Positions 50,456-62,961 are shown, counted from the first letter of the stretch. The stretch is DNA of 64,000 nt from Sulfurimonas sp. (GCF_014859695.1 NZ_JACUTS010000003.1:19682-83681), one strand, 5' to 3'. The notes: generated from the sequence alone by a model not told the origin. Made by a program: numbers and translations.

Positions 50456-51205
50456 CTACTTCTCTATGCAGTAACCGATTCCTGAGGCATTTTTAATTAT
50501 ATCGGTAGGGAGTTTGTTTCTTAGTCTCCAGACAAGAGTTCTTATGCTGTTCTCCGTTGCTCCATTCTCTTTCCAGACATAATCTATTGCTTGTGAAAAG
50601 CTGATGGTGTGTCCAAGTTTTGCGACAAGAAGTCTTAGAATCGCTCTCTCTTTTTTTGTCAGTTTTATCTTTTCATTGTTGTAGAATATCTCATCTTGGG
50701 ATATGTCCATATGGTAGCCGTTAGCAAAAAATATAATGGGCTTGTCTGACTCTCTTTTAGCATAAAGAAGCTTCTCTACGCTGTTTTGATCAAGTTTAGG
50801 CATAACCGCCTCTTCGCTTCTTTTGTTCTCCATCTCAAACTTGAAAATAGCCATCTGTATAGTTGCGTGCAGAGAGGATGGGTCAAAAGGTTTTACGATG
50901 TAGCCATAAGGCTCCGTCTTGATTGCTTCTGCTATTATATCATCGTCGGCATAGGATGTAAGATAGATAAATGGTATGGAATAGTTTTGTCTAATAGTTT
51001 TGGCAAGTTCGATTCCGTCGCTACTCTCTTGAAGAGAGATATCTATAATAATAACATCCGGTCTGTAAGAGGATAGCTTCTCTTTAGCCTCTGTTGCATT
51101 ATCGTACATCCCGACTATCTCATAGCCGTGCTTTTGAAGAGACAACTTGAGGTTTAGGGCTGTGATCTCATCATCTTCAACAATCATAATAGTGTGTTTA
51201 TTCAT
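50456..51205 (-). CDS. response regulator with winged-helix domain
   Basis: The 249-residue regulator has a receiver with acidic pair at 11-12, D55 in IIIDIS, and K in VKPFDP. A long linker of about 60 residues contains a YAKRESDKPIIFFANGYHMD strand. The C-terminal winged helix matches the OmpR fold (LTKKERAILRLLVAKLG, then NSIRTLVWRLRNKLP). It is convergent with the hybrid kinase, 4 bp apart. It is probably its output, receiving phosphate from the Hpt domain; that is inferred from position. Confidence 0.88.
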   Translation of the reverse strand: MNKHTIMIVEDDEITALNLKLSLQKHGYEIVGMYDNATEAKEKLSSYRPDVIIIDISLQESSDGIELAKTIRQNYSIPFIYLTSYADDDIIAEAIKTEPYGYIVKPFDPSSLHATIQMAIFKFEMENKRSEEAVMPKLDQNSVEKLLYAKRESDKPIIFFANGYHMDISQDEIFYNNEKIKLTKKERAILRLLVAKLGHTISFSQAIDYVWKENGATENSIRTLVWRLRNKLPTDIIKNASGIGYCIEK

Positions 51206-51395
51206 AGTTAATCCAATATAAGCATATATGTAATTATAATCTAATTATAGTATAAGTTTTTTTAATCCCATAATAAAAATGTGATAAATGTGATAATATT
51301 GTTACAGCATTACACTTTATATGTATAAATATCAATTTTCTTTTATTTTTGGAATGGCGTTTGCTGTAGTTAAAAAATGTTTTTAAGGAAACCCA

Positions 51396-54037
<2,642 letters not shown>

Positions 54038-54203
54038 CTATAAAAAAAATTAAATTTTCTATAATGAAGGCTATATTTAATAAATTATTAAAAAAAATAA
54101 TTAATTTTTCATCATTTTAAATTGACAAATAAAATATATTTTGGTAGCCTTGGTAGAGGTGCTCACTATTTTTGCACTGTTGAAATTTTGAAGGAATGCA
54201 AAT

Positions 54204-57200
54204 ATGAAAATATCTAAAGAGAAATTAGAAGAGGCAAAAGAGGTAGCTAGAGATTGGCAGCTCTATATACAGGAGCATAGAGAGAGCGTCGAAGAGAAGT
54301 TTCATGATACGATGCTAAGAATGCTAAAAGACCCAATGAACAAGATTTTTTTAATTGAACTTCTAGATCAGAGTTTTCGTTCTAAAAACCCTCACAGAGT
54401 TGCAGATCAGATAGAGTATATATTTAGCAAATACAAAGGTACTAGCTTCTTTAGCGCTTTTGAAGAGCTGCTTATCCTCTCTTTTCGTAAAGTCGGCATC
54501 TATATGACAAGCATCTCTATCCCAATTTTTATAAAGTATTTAAGAAACGATATTAAAAATGTCGTTATACTGGGAGAAGAGAAGGCTCTTGTAGAGCATA
54601 TTAAAAAGAGAAAAGCAGAGGGAACAAGGGTAAATATAAATATAATCGGCGAGATAGTCCTAGGCGAAGAGGAAGCTGACTATAGAGTTAACAAATATAT
54701 AAAAACGCTTCAAAATCCAAATATCGACTATATCTCTATAAAGATATCTACTATTTTTTCTCAGATAAATCCTTTGGCTCATGAATGGAGCGTAGGGCAG
54801 ATCTCAAATAAGTTAGAGAAGATTTATGCCGCTGCAATGCAGAACAGATTTATAGATGTGGATGGCAAAGAGAGCGATAAGTTTGTAAATCTTGACATGG
54901 AGGAGTATAAAGATATACACCTGACTATTGATGTCTTTAAAAAAACACTCTCGTTAGAGAAGTTTAAAGAGCTTCATGCAGGAATCGTTCTTCAGGCATA
55001 TCTTCCCGATACGCTGGAGCTGGCAAAAAATCTTGTATCATGGGCAAAAGAGAGAGTAGGTAACGGCGGAGCACCTATTAAGATACGTCTGGTAAAGGGT
55101 GCAAATCAGGAGATGGAACTCACAGAAGCGAGTCTGAGAGAGTGGGAGTGTGTCACATATAGAAAAAAAACGCAAAGTGACGCCAACTTTAAAGTTATCA
55201 TGGACTACCTTTTAGACCCTGACGTAGCGCCTTACGCACATCTAGGAGTTGCTTCGCACAATCTTTTTGACCACGCTCTTGGAATGCTTCTCTCACGCGA
55301 GAGAGGAGTTGAGAAGTTTTACACTGCCGAGATGCTTGAGGGCATGAGCGAGACCGCTTATAAGGTTCTTAAAAAAGAGGGCTTAAACGTCATCCTCTAC
55401 GCTCCGACGGCGACAAAAGAGACCTTTACAAATGCTATAGCATATCTTGTGAGAAGATTTGATGAAAACACTGCACAGCAGAATTTTTTACGCCATAGTT
55501 TCGGGCTAAAAGTAGACTCTGAGGCGTGGAAGACGCTTGTGAAGAGTTATGATGACGCCTTGGACGAGATAAAAGATTTGAGGCTTACTCCATATAGGGT
55601 TCAAGATAGAAACATAGAGCCGATAAAGCCTGAGATTGATTTGGACAGTTACATGTATGAGAGTGAAGCTGATACGGATTTTGTTCTTATGCAGAATAAA
55701 AAGTGGGCGAGAGATATTGCCGATAAGTGGAGAAATATCGCAAAAAGCGGCGGTTATCATGCAAAACCTGTCGTCGGCTCAAAAGAGATTGAGAGTGATG
55801 ATATTGTAGAGATAATTGATAAGTCTCAATATCATGATGGTATCGTTGTAGGTTCTTACGTAAAAGCCGGTGCCGGGGATATGCACGAAGCCGTAAAAGT
55901 AGCAAAAGAGGATATTGACGGATGGAGAAAACTCAGCATAAAAGAGCGTCAAAAAATACTTATGGACGCGGCACATGAGTTTAGAAAAAGAAGAGCAGAC
56001 CTCATAGGAGTTGCCGCGGCGGAAGTCGGCAAAGTCTTTGGCGAGACGGATGTCGAGGTCTCTGAAGCAATAGACTTTTTAAACTTCTATCCATACAGTG
56101 TGAGAAAAATAGAGGAGCTAGAGGGTTTGCATGTAACTCCAAAAGGGGTAGGGCTGGTGGTTAGCCCATGGAACTTCCCAGTAGCAATTCCAGCAGGCGG
56201 TATTGCTGCGGCACTCGCAGCAGGAAATACGGTTATACTTAAACCGGCATCCGACTCTGTTCTTTGCGCGCAGATGGTTTGTGAATGTTTTTGGAGTGCG
56301 GGTGTTAGTAAAAATACGCTTCAATTTCTTCCATCAAGCGGAGCTTTGGCGGGAGAGGAGCTTATAACTAACAGAGATATTGATTTTACAATATTTACAG
56401 GCGGAGAGCAGACGGCCTATAGCATGATAAAACAGCGTCCAGACATTCATCTAAGTGCTGAGACAGGCGGCAAAGACGCTACCATAGTTACCTCTATGGC
56501 GGATCGTGATCAGGCTGTTAAAAATGTTGTCGCTTCCGCATTTAGCAACTCGGGGCAGAAGTGTTCTGCAACATCTCTGCTTGTGCTCGAAGATGAACTC
56601 TATAACGATGAAAATTTTAAAAAGATGTTGGCTGATGCAGCAAACTCTCTAGAGGTAGGTTCAGTTTGGGATTTTAAAAATAAGATAGGAGCGCTCTCCT
56701 CTAAACCATCCGGCAATCTTAAAAAAGCTTTGAGTTATTTGGATGAGGGAGAAGAGTGGCTTCTTCAACCATCTTATGCCGAGAGTAATAACCCTTACAT
56801 GCTAAAGCCCTCAATCAGATGGGGGACTTCAAGCGGCGATTTTTGTCACATGAATGAGCTTTTTGGTCCTGTTCTAAGCGTTATGAGAGCGGATGATTTA
56901 GAAGATGCCATAGATGTAGTGAACTCGACAGGGTACGGTCTTACATCTGGAATAGAGAGTCTTGATGAGAGGGAGCAGGGAATCTGGATGGAGAAACTAA
57001 AAGCAGGGAATCTATATATTAATCGCGGTACGACAGGTGCGATTGTCATAAGGCAGCCCTTTGGAGGCATGGGCAAATCTGCCATAGGAAGCGGTAAAAA
57101 AGCGGGCGGATTTAACTATGTTACGCAGTTTATGAATATAGACGCGGATGAGGTTTCATTTCAAGAGACGCATGCATTCTCATCCCACGGTGTTTTTGCA

Positions 57201-57767
57201 GGGGAAGTCGCAAAGGCTTCCGAGATTGCAAAGGATTTTGTGAAGTGGCATAGGGACGAATTTAGCAAAGAGCATGACTATGCAAATGTCAGAGGCGAGA
57301 GCAATGTCATAAGATATTTGGGTGTAGAGAGCGTTCTTTTGAGATGCCAAAACGGAGACAGACTTTACGAAATTCTAGCATCCATTACGGCCGCAAAGAT
57401 TGCGGGTGCAACGCTTCTTATCTCGCTTCCTAAAAAGATACAAAGTGATGAACTCGTATGGCTTATAAATAACTCAAGAAATATTTTGGCAAAAGAGGAT
57501 GTTTTGGAGCTTCAAAGTGACGATGAGCTTGTAGAGTCGATGAAAAAAGCTCAAAGAGTCAGATTCTTAAATCCAAAACATGTAACAAAAAATATTTATG
57601 ATGCCCTAAAAGATGAGGCAAAACATATAACAAGCGAGTCCTTTGTAAGTCATGGCAGAATTGAGCTGCTTCACTACTTTATAGAACAGAGTGTTACGAA
57701 CTCATATCACAGATATGGGAATCTAGGAGTTAGAGGGCTTGAGAATAAAGCTAATGCCCGCTCTTAA
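54204..57767 (+). CDS. putA: bifunctional proline dehydrogenase / 1-pyrroline-5-carboxylate dehydrogenase
   Basis: PutA oxidises proline to glutamate in two coupled steps, passing electrons to FAD and then NAD. The 1187-residue protein lacks an N-terminal DNA-binding domain. The PRODH barrel lies about 100-450 (IRLVKGANQEMELTEAS, FYTAEMLEGMSE). The P5C dehydrogenase lies about 520-1000 with E753 (SAETGGKDATI) and the catalytic C787 (SGQKCSATS). A further C-terminal domain of about 180 residues is unlike classical PutA but seen in large PutAs. The 3' end overlaps the eIF1-like gene by 17 bp. Confidence 0.95.
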   Translation: MKISKEKLEEAKEVARDWQLYIQEHRESVEEKFHDTMLRMLKDPMNKIFLIELLDQSFRSKNPHRVADQIEYIFSKYKGTSFFSAFEELLILSFRKVGIYMTSISIPIFIKYLRNDIKNVVILGEEKALVEHIKKRKAEGTRVNINIIGEIVLGEEEADYRVNKYIKTLQNPNIDYISIKISTIFSQINPLAHEWSVGQISNKLEKIYAAAMQNRFIDVDGKESDKFVNLDMEEYKDIHLTIDVFKKTLSLEKFKELHAGIVLQAYLPDTLELAKNLVSWAKERVGNGGAPIKIRLVKGANQEMELTEASLREWECVTYRKKTQSDANFKVIMDYLLDPDVAPYAHLGVASHNLFDHALGMLLSRERGVEKFYTAEMLEGMSETAYKVLKKEGLNVILYAPTATKETFTNAIAYLVRRFDENTAQQNFLRHSFGLKVDSEAWKTLVKSYDDALDEIKDLRLTPYRVQDRNIEPIKPEIDLDSYMYESEADTDFVLMQNKKWARDIADKWRNIAKSGGYHAKPVVGSKEIESDDIVEIIDKSQYHDGIVVGSYVKAGAGDMHEAVKVAKEDIDGWRKLSIKERQKILMDAAHEFRKRRADLIGVAAAEVGKVFGETDVEVSEAIDFLNFYPYSVRKIEELEGLHVTPKGVGLVVSPWNFPVAIPAGGIAAALAAGNTVILKPASDSVLCAQMVCECFWSAGVSKNTLQFLPSSGALAGEELITNRDIDFTIFTGGEQTAYSMIKQRPDIHLSAETGGKDATIVTSMADRDQAVKNVVASAFSNSGQKCSATSLLVLEDELYNDENFKKMLADAANSLEVGSVWDFKNKIGALSSKPSGNLKKALSYLDEGEEWLLQPSYAESNNPYMLKPSIRWGTSSGDFCHMNELFGPVLSVMRADDLEDAIDVVNSTGYGLTSGIESLDEREQGIWMEKLKAGNLYINRGTTGAIVIRQPFGGMGKSAIGSGKKAGGFNYVTQFMNIDADEVSFQETHAFSSHGVFAGEVAKASEIAKDFVKWHRDEFSKEHDYANVRGESNVIRYLGVESVLLRCQNGDRLYEILASITAAKIAGATLLISLPKKIQSDELVWLINNSRNILAKEDVLELQSDDELVESMKKAQRVRFLNPKHVTKNIYDALKDEAKHITSESFVSHGRIELLHYFIEQSVTNSYHRYGNLGVRGLENKANARS

Positions 57768-58095
57768 ATCTAAAGCCCTCTTCTATAAGCAGGGCTCTTA
57801 GTTTATCTCTTAGTTCGCCTTGAAGCTCCATCCAGCCATCTTTAAAAGTTCCGCCGCATCCGAGCTTTTTCTTTAGAGTTTTTAACAGTGTTTCTGAATC
57901 TTTTTGCAGCATGTGAAATTCGCCTACAAGGGTTACGGTTTTGCCGCGTCTTTTCTCTTTTTTAAAAAATAAGAAGTGTTTTGACGGCTCTAAAATTTCA
58001 TCTGAGATGACACTTTTTCTTGGAGTCTCGATTTTTGCCCAGCCATCTTCTATATCGGCTCCGATAAAGAGGTCAAGCTTTTTTCCTCTGCTCAT
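57751..58095 (-). CDS. translation initiation factor SUI1/eIF1 family (YciH-like)
   Basis: The 114-residue protein has the SUI1 fold: a charged N-terminal extension, EKRRGKTVTLVGEFHM, LKTLKKKLGCGGTFKDGWMELQG and a C-terminal LRALLIEEGFRF. The GCGGT loop is the eIF1 hallmark. YciH in E. coli affects start-codon fidelity. It starts 4 bp within the DUF5718 gene, forming an operon with it and the ABC-F gene. Confidence 0.9.
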   Translation of the reverse strand: MSRGKKLDLFIGADIEDGWAKIETPRKSVISDEILEPSKHFLFFKKEKRRGKTVTLVGEFHMLQKDSETLLKTLKKKLGCGGTFKDGWMELQGELRDKLRALLIEEGFRFKSGH

Positions 58096-58928
58096 AAGAT
58101 GACTTTTTGCCTGAGCACACTCATGTTTGAGGAGTCAAAATTATCATCTTTTATGCTTTTGATGATATCTTCCAAAGAGAGTTTTGTGTGATTGTAAAGC
58201 ACTACAAAAACCTCGTTACCCTCTTGCAAAAATGTGCTCTCTCCATAGGGAGTGTATCTTGTAGCACCGATGCTGATTATGGCATCTGAGGGATTATTGC
58301 ATGATGTTATATACTTGCTTAACGGCTCTAGAGGACCGAAATCTCTCTGGGTATTTATCTGCTCTACCATCCACTCTTGGAGTTTTTCATAGAAGTAACT
58401 GTATCCCTTTAGTTCAACATCTTCGCCATAAGCATAAAGCTCACCCTCTCTTTGTAAAAAGCTGCAAATGGAGTAGCTATCCATTATGCCTCCCTCGCTA
58501 AAGGTATCTATTTTGATTAAGTTTTTGCTTAACCCTTTAGAATTTTCTCCCCAGTTTTTTTTGTCGCTTATTTTGGAAGCACCCGCAACCCGAATAGAGC
58601 AGTCGTTATAAGCTCCAAAGTGAGTAGGGATGATTTTAGAGAGTTTGTTGTTTATGTATTCAAGTTTGCAGATAAGAGCGACTTCAGGCTCTGCTTGAAT
58701 GTTGAGCTCTTTGTTTGGCAGTTTGATTGTAGAGCTTGAGAGAGGGTAGGTGTTTAAAATCTCTTTTGTCCTATCTACATGTAAAGGAAGATAGAATGGA
58801 AACATCCCTTTCGGTGCTGCTTCATCGGCAGTAATAACATCTTTAAAATCTTCCAACTCTCCGGCTTGGGCAAGGTGCAGAGCAAAGTTTCCCGCAATCC
58901 CAAGACCTAAAAACTCTTTATATTTCAC
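58092..58928 (-). CDS. DUF5718-type protein of unknown function
   Basis: The protein begins FLGLGIAGNFALHLAQAGE, a start typical of the DUF5718 family, and continues with FPFYLPLHVDRTKEIL, ALICKLEYINNKLSKIIPTHFGAYNDCSIRV, and SICSFLQREGELYAYGEDVELKGYSYFYEKL. GTG 58928 is favoured as start because AAGGA lies 6 bp before it; an upstream ATG at 58958 would add ten basic residues. Length is then 278. The family role is unknown. It lies in an operon with an ABC-F factor and an eIF1-like factor. Confidence 0.75.
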   Translation of the reverse strand: MKYKEFLGLGIAGNFALHLAQAGELEDFKDVITADEAAPKGMFPFYLPLHVDRTKEILNTYPLSSSTIKLPNKELNIQAEPEVALICKLEYINNKLSKIIPTHFGAYNDCSIRVAGASKISDKKNWGENSKGLSKNLIKIDTFSEGGIMDSYSICSFLQREGELYAYGEDVELKGYSYFYEKLQEWMVEQINTQRDFGPLEPLSKYITSCNNPSDAIISIGATRYTPYGESTFLQEGNEVFVVLYNHTKLSLEDIIKSIKDDNFDSSNMSVLRQKVIL

Positions 58929-60522
58929 CTTTTTCCTTAGCCTTTGCAAACTCTTCATAGCTTCCTTTGAAATCTATATAGCTTCCGTCTTCTCTAAGTT
59001 CTATAATACGACCCGCGAATGCGTCAAGAAGTTCACGGTCATGTGATACACAGATAACATTCCCTTTGAAGTTGTAAAGTGCTTCGCCGAGTGCAACGAT
59101 TGCTTCAAGGTCAAGGTGATTTGAAGGCTCATCCAGAACCAAAAAGTTTCCGCCCTCAAGCATCATTTTACTTAGCATCATTCTATGTTTTTCACCGCCG
59201 GAGATGCTTACAACCGATTTTTCTTGCTCTTCGCCGCTAAAAAGCATTCTTCCCAAACAGTTTCTAATTTCTGAAATATCACGTTTAGGGTCAAATCCTC
59301 TTAGCCAGTCATATAGAGTTCCATCGCCCTTGATAATGTCGGCAGTGTCTTGAGGAAAGTAGCTGTTTTCTATGGTTGCTCCCCAGTGAATCTCCCCGCT
59401 TGTAGGCTTTATCTCTTCCATAAAAATTTTTAAAAGAGTTGTTTTACCTACACCATTTCCGCCGATAAGAGCGACTTTTTCGCCTGGCTCAAATTTTAAA
59501 GTTATGTTTTTTAAAACCTCATTGTCTCCGTAAGAGTGGTTTACTCCTGTGATTTGCAGAGCCTCATCACCCATAACTCTTTTTGCTTTAAACACAACAC
59601 TTGGGTCACGGCGTGAAGATGGTTTGATGTCGTCAATTACTAGTTTATCAAGCTGTTTTTGTCGTGAAGTTGCCTGTTTTGCTTTTGAAGCATTTGCACT
59701 AAAACGGCGAACGAAAGCTTCAAGCTGCTCTTTCTCTTTCTCTTTTTTGGCATTGTTAAGCTCTTGCTGTTTTGCAATCACGTTTGCGGCAATATACCAA
59801 TCATCGTAGTTACCTGCAAATTCGCGGATTTTTTGATAATCGACATCTAGAATATTTGTAACGACTGCATTTAGGAAGTGCCTATCATGAGAGATGACTA
59901 CCATTGTTCCTTCATGACGCTGAAGTTCATGCTCCAGCCAGCTGATTGTCTCAATATCAAGGTTGTTGGTAGGCTCATCAAGAAACAGCACGTCTGGTCT
60001 AGGGTATAAAACCTGAGCCAAGAGAACTTTAAACTTATCGGCACTGTCAAGCGTACTCATAAGCTCATTGTGATGGCTTGCAGGGATGCCGACATTTTCT
60101 AAGATTTTTGCAATATTTACATCATACTCATAGGTCGGGTCTTCTTCTACACAGATAGTCTCAAGCTCGGCAAGACGGTCGTTTACAGTGTCATCTTCAA
60201 AGTCGCCTGTTGCATATATGACCTCTTTTTCTTTGATTGCGTCATAGAGTCTTTTGTTTCCGTAAAGTACTGCATCGGCAATAGTAAAATCTTCATAAGC
60301 ATATTGATTCTGCTCTAAGATTCCGACTTTATTTGTTTTTGGGATTATAACTTCGCCTTCATACTCATTGATCTGACCGCTGAGTATCTTTAAGAAGGTT
60401 GTTTTTCCAGCACCGTTTGCACCGATTAAACCATATCTTTTATGACGATCTAGTTTAAGATTTATGTCTTGAAATAGAACTCTATTTCCATAACGCATTA
60501 TTAAATTTTGTACAGTTACCAT
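58918..60522 (-). CDS. ABC-F family ribosomal ATPase
   Basis: The 534-residue protein has two ABC cassettes and no membrane part. Walker A reads GANGAGKTT (about 36-44) and GGNGVGKTT (about 350). Signature and Walker B segments are FLDEPTNNLDIE and ISGGEKHRMML...LVLDEPSNHLDLE. A charged linker of about 60 residues (EKEKEQLEAFVRRFSANASKAKQATSRQKQLDKL) fits the YbiT/EttA group. Such proteins act on the ribosome E site. The stop overlaps DUF5718 by 11 bp. Confidence 0.92.
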   Translation of the reverse strand: MVTVQNLIMRYGNRVLFQDINLKLDRHKRYGLIGANGAGKTTFLKILSGQINEYEGEVIIPKTNKVGILEQNQYAYEDFTIADAVLYGNKRLYDAIKEKEVIYATGDFEDDTVNDRLAELETICVEEDPTYEYDVNIAKILENVGIPASHHNELMSTLDSADKFKVLLAQVLYPRPDVLFLDEPTNNLDIETISWLEHELQRHEGTMVVISHDRHFLNAVVTNILDVDYQKIREFAGNYDDWYIAANVIAKQQELNNAKKEKEKEQLEAFVRRFSANASKAKQATSRQKQLDKLVIDDIKPSSRRDPSVVFKAKRVMGDEALQITGVNHSYGDNEVLKNITLKFEPGEKVALIGGNGVGKTTLLKIFMEEIKPTSGEIHWGATIENSYFPQDTADIIKGDGTLYDWLRGFDPKRDISEIRNCLGRMLFSGEEQEKSVVSISGGEKHRMMLSKMMLEGGNFLVLDEPSNHLDLEAIVALGEALYNFKGNVICVSHDRELLDAFAGRIIELREDGSYIDFKGSYEEFAKAKEKGEI

Positions 60523-60624
60523 GGTTTATCTCTCGCTTAGGCAAAATCTAATCTGCCTATTATTTTTTTCGCGATTATAGCCGATTGTTGTTTAAAGCCT
60601 GATTTAACCTTATACCAAATGCCC

Positions 60625-62121
60625 TTATATTTTACTGTACGGTTTATCCCAAAAATCAGTATCCGGCTCACCTTGACGCACACTTTTTAAATACTTCTCT
60701 TCCGTTCTTTGAATCTCTGCTCTAATAAGATTTACCACTGCTTTTTGCGACGCTATCGGCTCAGGAAGAGCGCAGTACTCTCCATCTGTCAGCTCATCGT
60801 TGAATTTGGTTTCATCAAAACTTTTTCCAAGATATTTGACTATATACTTTAAGTCTCTCTCAGCATTTCCAAGGCATGAAGTAGCGCCCGGCGATGGCGT
60901 CATGTTGAAAATAAGACCTTCTCCGGTATAGATTGAAGCCTCGCCCAGAAGAAGCCTCTGCTCATCTTTGTTTAACACCTGAGGGCGGACACCGCCAAAC
61001 CCTTTGGCGTATCTAAACTCGTCTAGTTTAAGAGAGGGGACAATTTTTCTTGCATCTTTTAAAAAGAGATATTTGTTTAAAAAAGGGACTTCAAAAAGGA
61101 AGTTTCTAAATATATATTTGCGAATATCGCGCTCTTTTAAAAGTTTCCAAAGAGCCATGGCAATATTTTTATCAAACCTTAATGTCTTCCAAAAGTCCAA
61201 ATATGTTCCATTTTTGTAGCGCTCAAGTTTTGGAAGCATAAGTGCGGTAGGACCGAAACGCGTATTGCCATCAGCCAAAACATCAGGGTCGCCGTGAAGG
61301 GCGGCAAATGGAAGTTTTGGATTTTGAATCATATAAACTTTGCCGTTAAGCATCTTCTCATTTGTCATATAGAAGCTTCCGGCAACCGGCAGACAGCCAA
61401 GATTTAGTCCAAACCCCATTTGGTGTGCCAAAAAGAGCGAATGTGCTCCGGCATCTACTACTACAAAGTCGGCATAAAAGGTATTCTCTTTTGTTTTGAC
61501 TACATAACCGCGTTTTTTGCTCTTCTGGATGCTTTGTACTTTGGTATTTAAAAAAAGCTCTAGTTCTACATCTTTCTCTTTTTTTGCGTTCTCCACAAAT
61601 GAGCTTGAGAGTTTTTGATAATCAACCGTTGTCCATTGATTTTTTGTTCCTATGCCGACAATATTCTCACGCCGCTCATTGCCATCTTCATCGAATACAA
61701 CGCGGGGTTCAACCTCTTTTAGTTTCTCTTTGTCCCAAACCTCAAGATATGGAAAAAGCTCAGAAAACTCTTCATAACGGTGAAGCAGAAACTCCACCTC
61801 TTTTTTCCCGACACCAAGTGCCATCTTTTGATGTGAGAATATTATTTTGTTTTGATAGTTGTACTGCAAGCAGTATTTTTCGACCATCTTCGCCGTTCTT
61901 TTGGTTATTGCGGCCTTTTGAAGCGTATAGTTGGTCTCAATGTCCCCAACATGTATAGTTTGAGAGTTGCTTGTTGCGCATGAGTTTAGTGTAGCAATAT
62001 CTTCGTATTTTTCGATAATGCCGATAGACTTAATATCGGTGTATCTTGCAAGTTCATAGGCTAATGCCGTTCCCGATACTCCGGCTCCTACTATTATAAC
62101 TTCAAAATTTTTAACGCCCAT
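60625..62121 (-). CDS. mqo: malate:quinone oxidoreductase
   Basis: Mqo oxidises malate to oxaloacetate at the membrane and feeds quinone, replacing NAD-malate dehydrogenase in many Campylobacterota. The 498-residue protein has the FAD fingerprint VIIVGAGVSGTALAYELARY, CATSNSQTIHVGDIETNYTL, and the family's YFRNFLFEVPFLNKY and GGVRPQVLNKDEQRL segments. ATG 62121 is preferred over a GTG at 62127 because GGATAGG precedes it at good spacing. It appears to stand alone. Confidence 0.9.
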   Translation of the reverse strand: MGVKNFEVIIVGAGVSGTALAYELARYTDIKSIGIIEKYEDIATLNSCATSNSQTIHVGDIETNYTLQKAAITKRTAKMVEKYCLQYNYQNKIIFSHQKMALGVGKKEVEFLLHRYEEFSELFPYLEVWDKEKLKEVEPRVVFDEDGNERRENIVGIGTKNQWTTVDYQKLSSSFVENAKKEKDVELELFLNTKVQSIQKSKKRGYVVKTKENTFYADFVVVDAGAHSLFLAHQMGFGLNLGCLPVAGSFYMTNEKMLNGKVYMIQNPKLPFAALHGDPDVLADGNTRFGPTALMLPKLERYKNGTYLDFWKTLRFDKNIAMALWKLLKERDIRKYIFRNFLFEVPFLNKYLFLKDARKIVPSLKLDEFRYAKGFGGVRPQVLNKDEQRLLLGEASIYTGEGLIFNMTPSPGATSCLGNAERDLKYIVKYLGKSFDETKFNDELTDGEYCALPEPIASQKAVVNLIRAEIQRTEEKYLKSVRQGEPDTDFWDKPYSKI

Positions 62122-62204
62122 TTCCACCTATCCAGTCTCATATTTAGCTGTATTGTAGCGAATTTGTTATAATACTTTATAATTTAATTTTAGTTGGAAC
62201 GGAT

Positions 62205-62621
62205 ATGCAGATAAGAGAGTTGGACTTAAAAGAGTTAGTGAGTGTTTTTGATGTTCTCTCACAGCTTCGCACGGAACTTGACTACGATGAGTTTGAAGAC
62301 CTAATCTATGAGATGAGAAGCATGGAGTATAAAATGGTTGGAGTGATGGATGGAGAGGTTCTTATCACTTACGCCGGGGTTGCCGTGCAGACAAATCTCT
62401 ACCACAAAAGACATCTCTTTGTTTTTGATTTAGTTACCGATGAGAAGTATAGAGGAAGCGGTTATGGCAAAATGATGCTTGAGTATCTTCATGACTTTGC
62501 AAAAATGGGAATGTGTGAAAATATAGTGTTGTCATCAGGTTTTCAACGAGAAGAAGCTCATAAATTTTATGAAAAGAACGGTTTTACCAAAAAGAGTTTT
62601 GTTTTCTTAAAGAGAGTTTGA
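62205..62621 (+). CDS. GNAT-family N-acetyltransferase
   Basis: The 138-residue protein has the GNAT core: IREL-DLKELVSVFDVLSQLR at the start, the VFDLVTDEKYRGSGYGKMMLEYL acetyl-CoA loop (R/Q-x-x-G-x-G/A pattern) near 75-97, and VLSSGFQREEAHKFYEKNGF with the Tyr-containing C-terminal strand. The substrate is not predictable. A -10 box (TATAAT) is near 62179. Divergent from mqo, upstream of csp. Confidence 0.85.
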   Translation: MQIRELDLKELVSVFDVLSQLRTELDYDEFEDLIYEMRSMEYKMVGVMDGEVLITYAGVAVQTNLYHKRHLFVFDLVTDEKYRGSGYGKMMLEYLHDFAKMGMCENIVLSSGFQREEAHKFYEKNGFTKKSFVFLKRV

Positions 62622-62651
62622 GTTAAGTTGGAAGATGAGATACTCTATGAA

Positions 62652-62707
62652 TCTCGAAAAACAAGTTTTTTCTAAAGAAACTTCGTTTTGTAGCTTTGGT
62701 GCGTAAC
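62652..62707. repeat. hairpin-containing intergenic repeat, copy B
   Basis: TCTCGAAAAACAAGTTTTTT, a GTAGCTTTGG and TGCGTAACA occur in the same order as in copy A at 80-170. Copy A has its larger hairpins between them, while this one has a short AAGTTTCTTTAG-type stem. The shared order supports a dispersed element. Confidence 0.45.
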
Positions 62708-62712
62708 AAAAA

Positions 62713-62735
62713 TTTGCAGGCAAAAAGCCTGCAAA
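62713..62735 (-). terminator. terminator of the cold-shock gene
   Basis: TTTGCAGGC-AAAAA-GCCTGCAAA is a perfect 9-bp stem. On the minus strand it is followed by ATTTTTG. It lies 8 bp past the csp stop. Confidence 0.8.
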
Positions 62736-62742
62736 GTAAAAC

Positions 62743-62961
62743 CTATAAAGGAGTTACGTTCTCAGCTTGAGGACCTTTTTGTCCCTCGCCAAGTTCATAA
62801 GTTACTTTTTGACCCTCAGATAAAGAAACGCGACCAGGTCCCGTTCTGTTTACTTGGCGAAAGTGTACGAATACATCCTTACCGCCATTGTCTTGTTGAA
62901 TAAAACCATAACCTTTTTCTTCATTGAACCATTTAACGGTTCCGTCTAGCAATTCTGCCAT
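62743..62961 (-). CDS. cold-shock protein (CspA family)
   Basis: The 72-residue OB-fold protein has both RNA-binding motifs: [15 protein letters not shown] (RNP1) and [10 protein letters not shown] (RNP2), and ends AENVTPL. It should bind single-stranded RNA and act as an RNA chaperone. Upstream, a hairpin (62988-63003) lies in the transcribed leader, as often in cold-shock genes. Confidence 0.95.
   Translation of the reverse strand: MAELLDGTVKWFNEEKGYGFIQQDNGGKDVFVHFRQVNRTGPGRVSLSEGQKVTYELGEGQKGPQAENVTPL

Noticed and set aside
54120..54203. Possible sigma-54 promoter upstream of putA (TGGTAG...TTGCA)
   Set aside because: The GG and GC pairs are 11 or 14 bp apart instead of 10 in every register tried.
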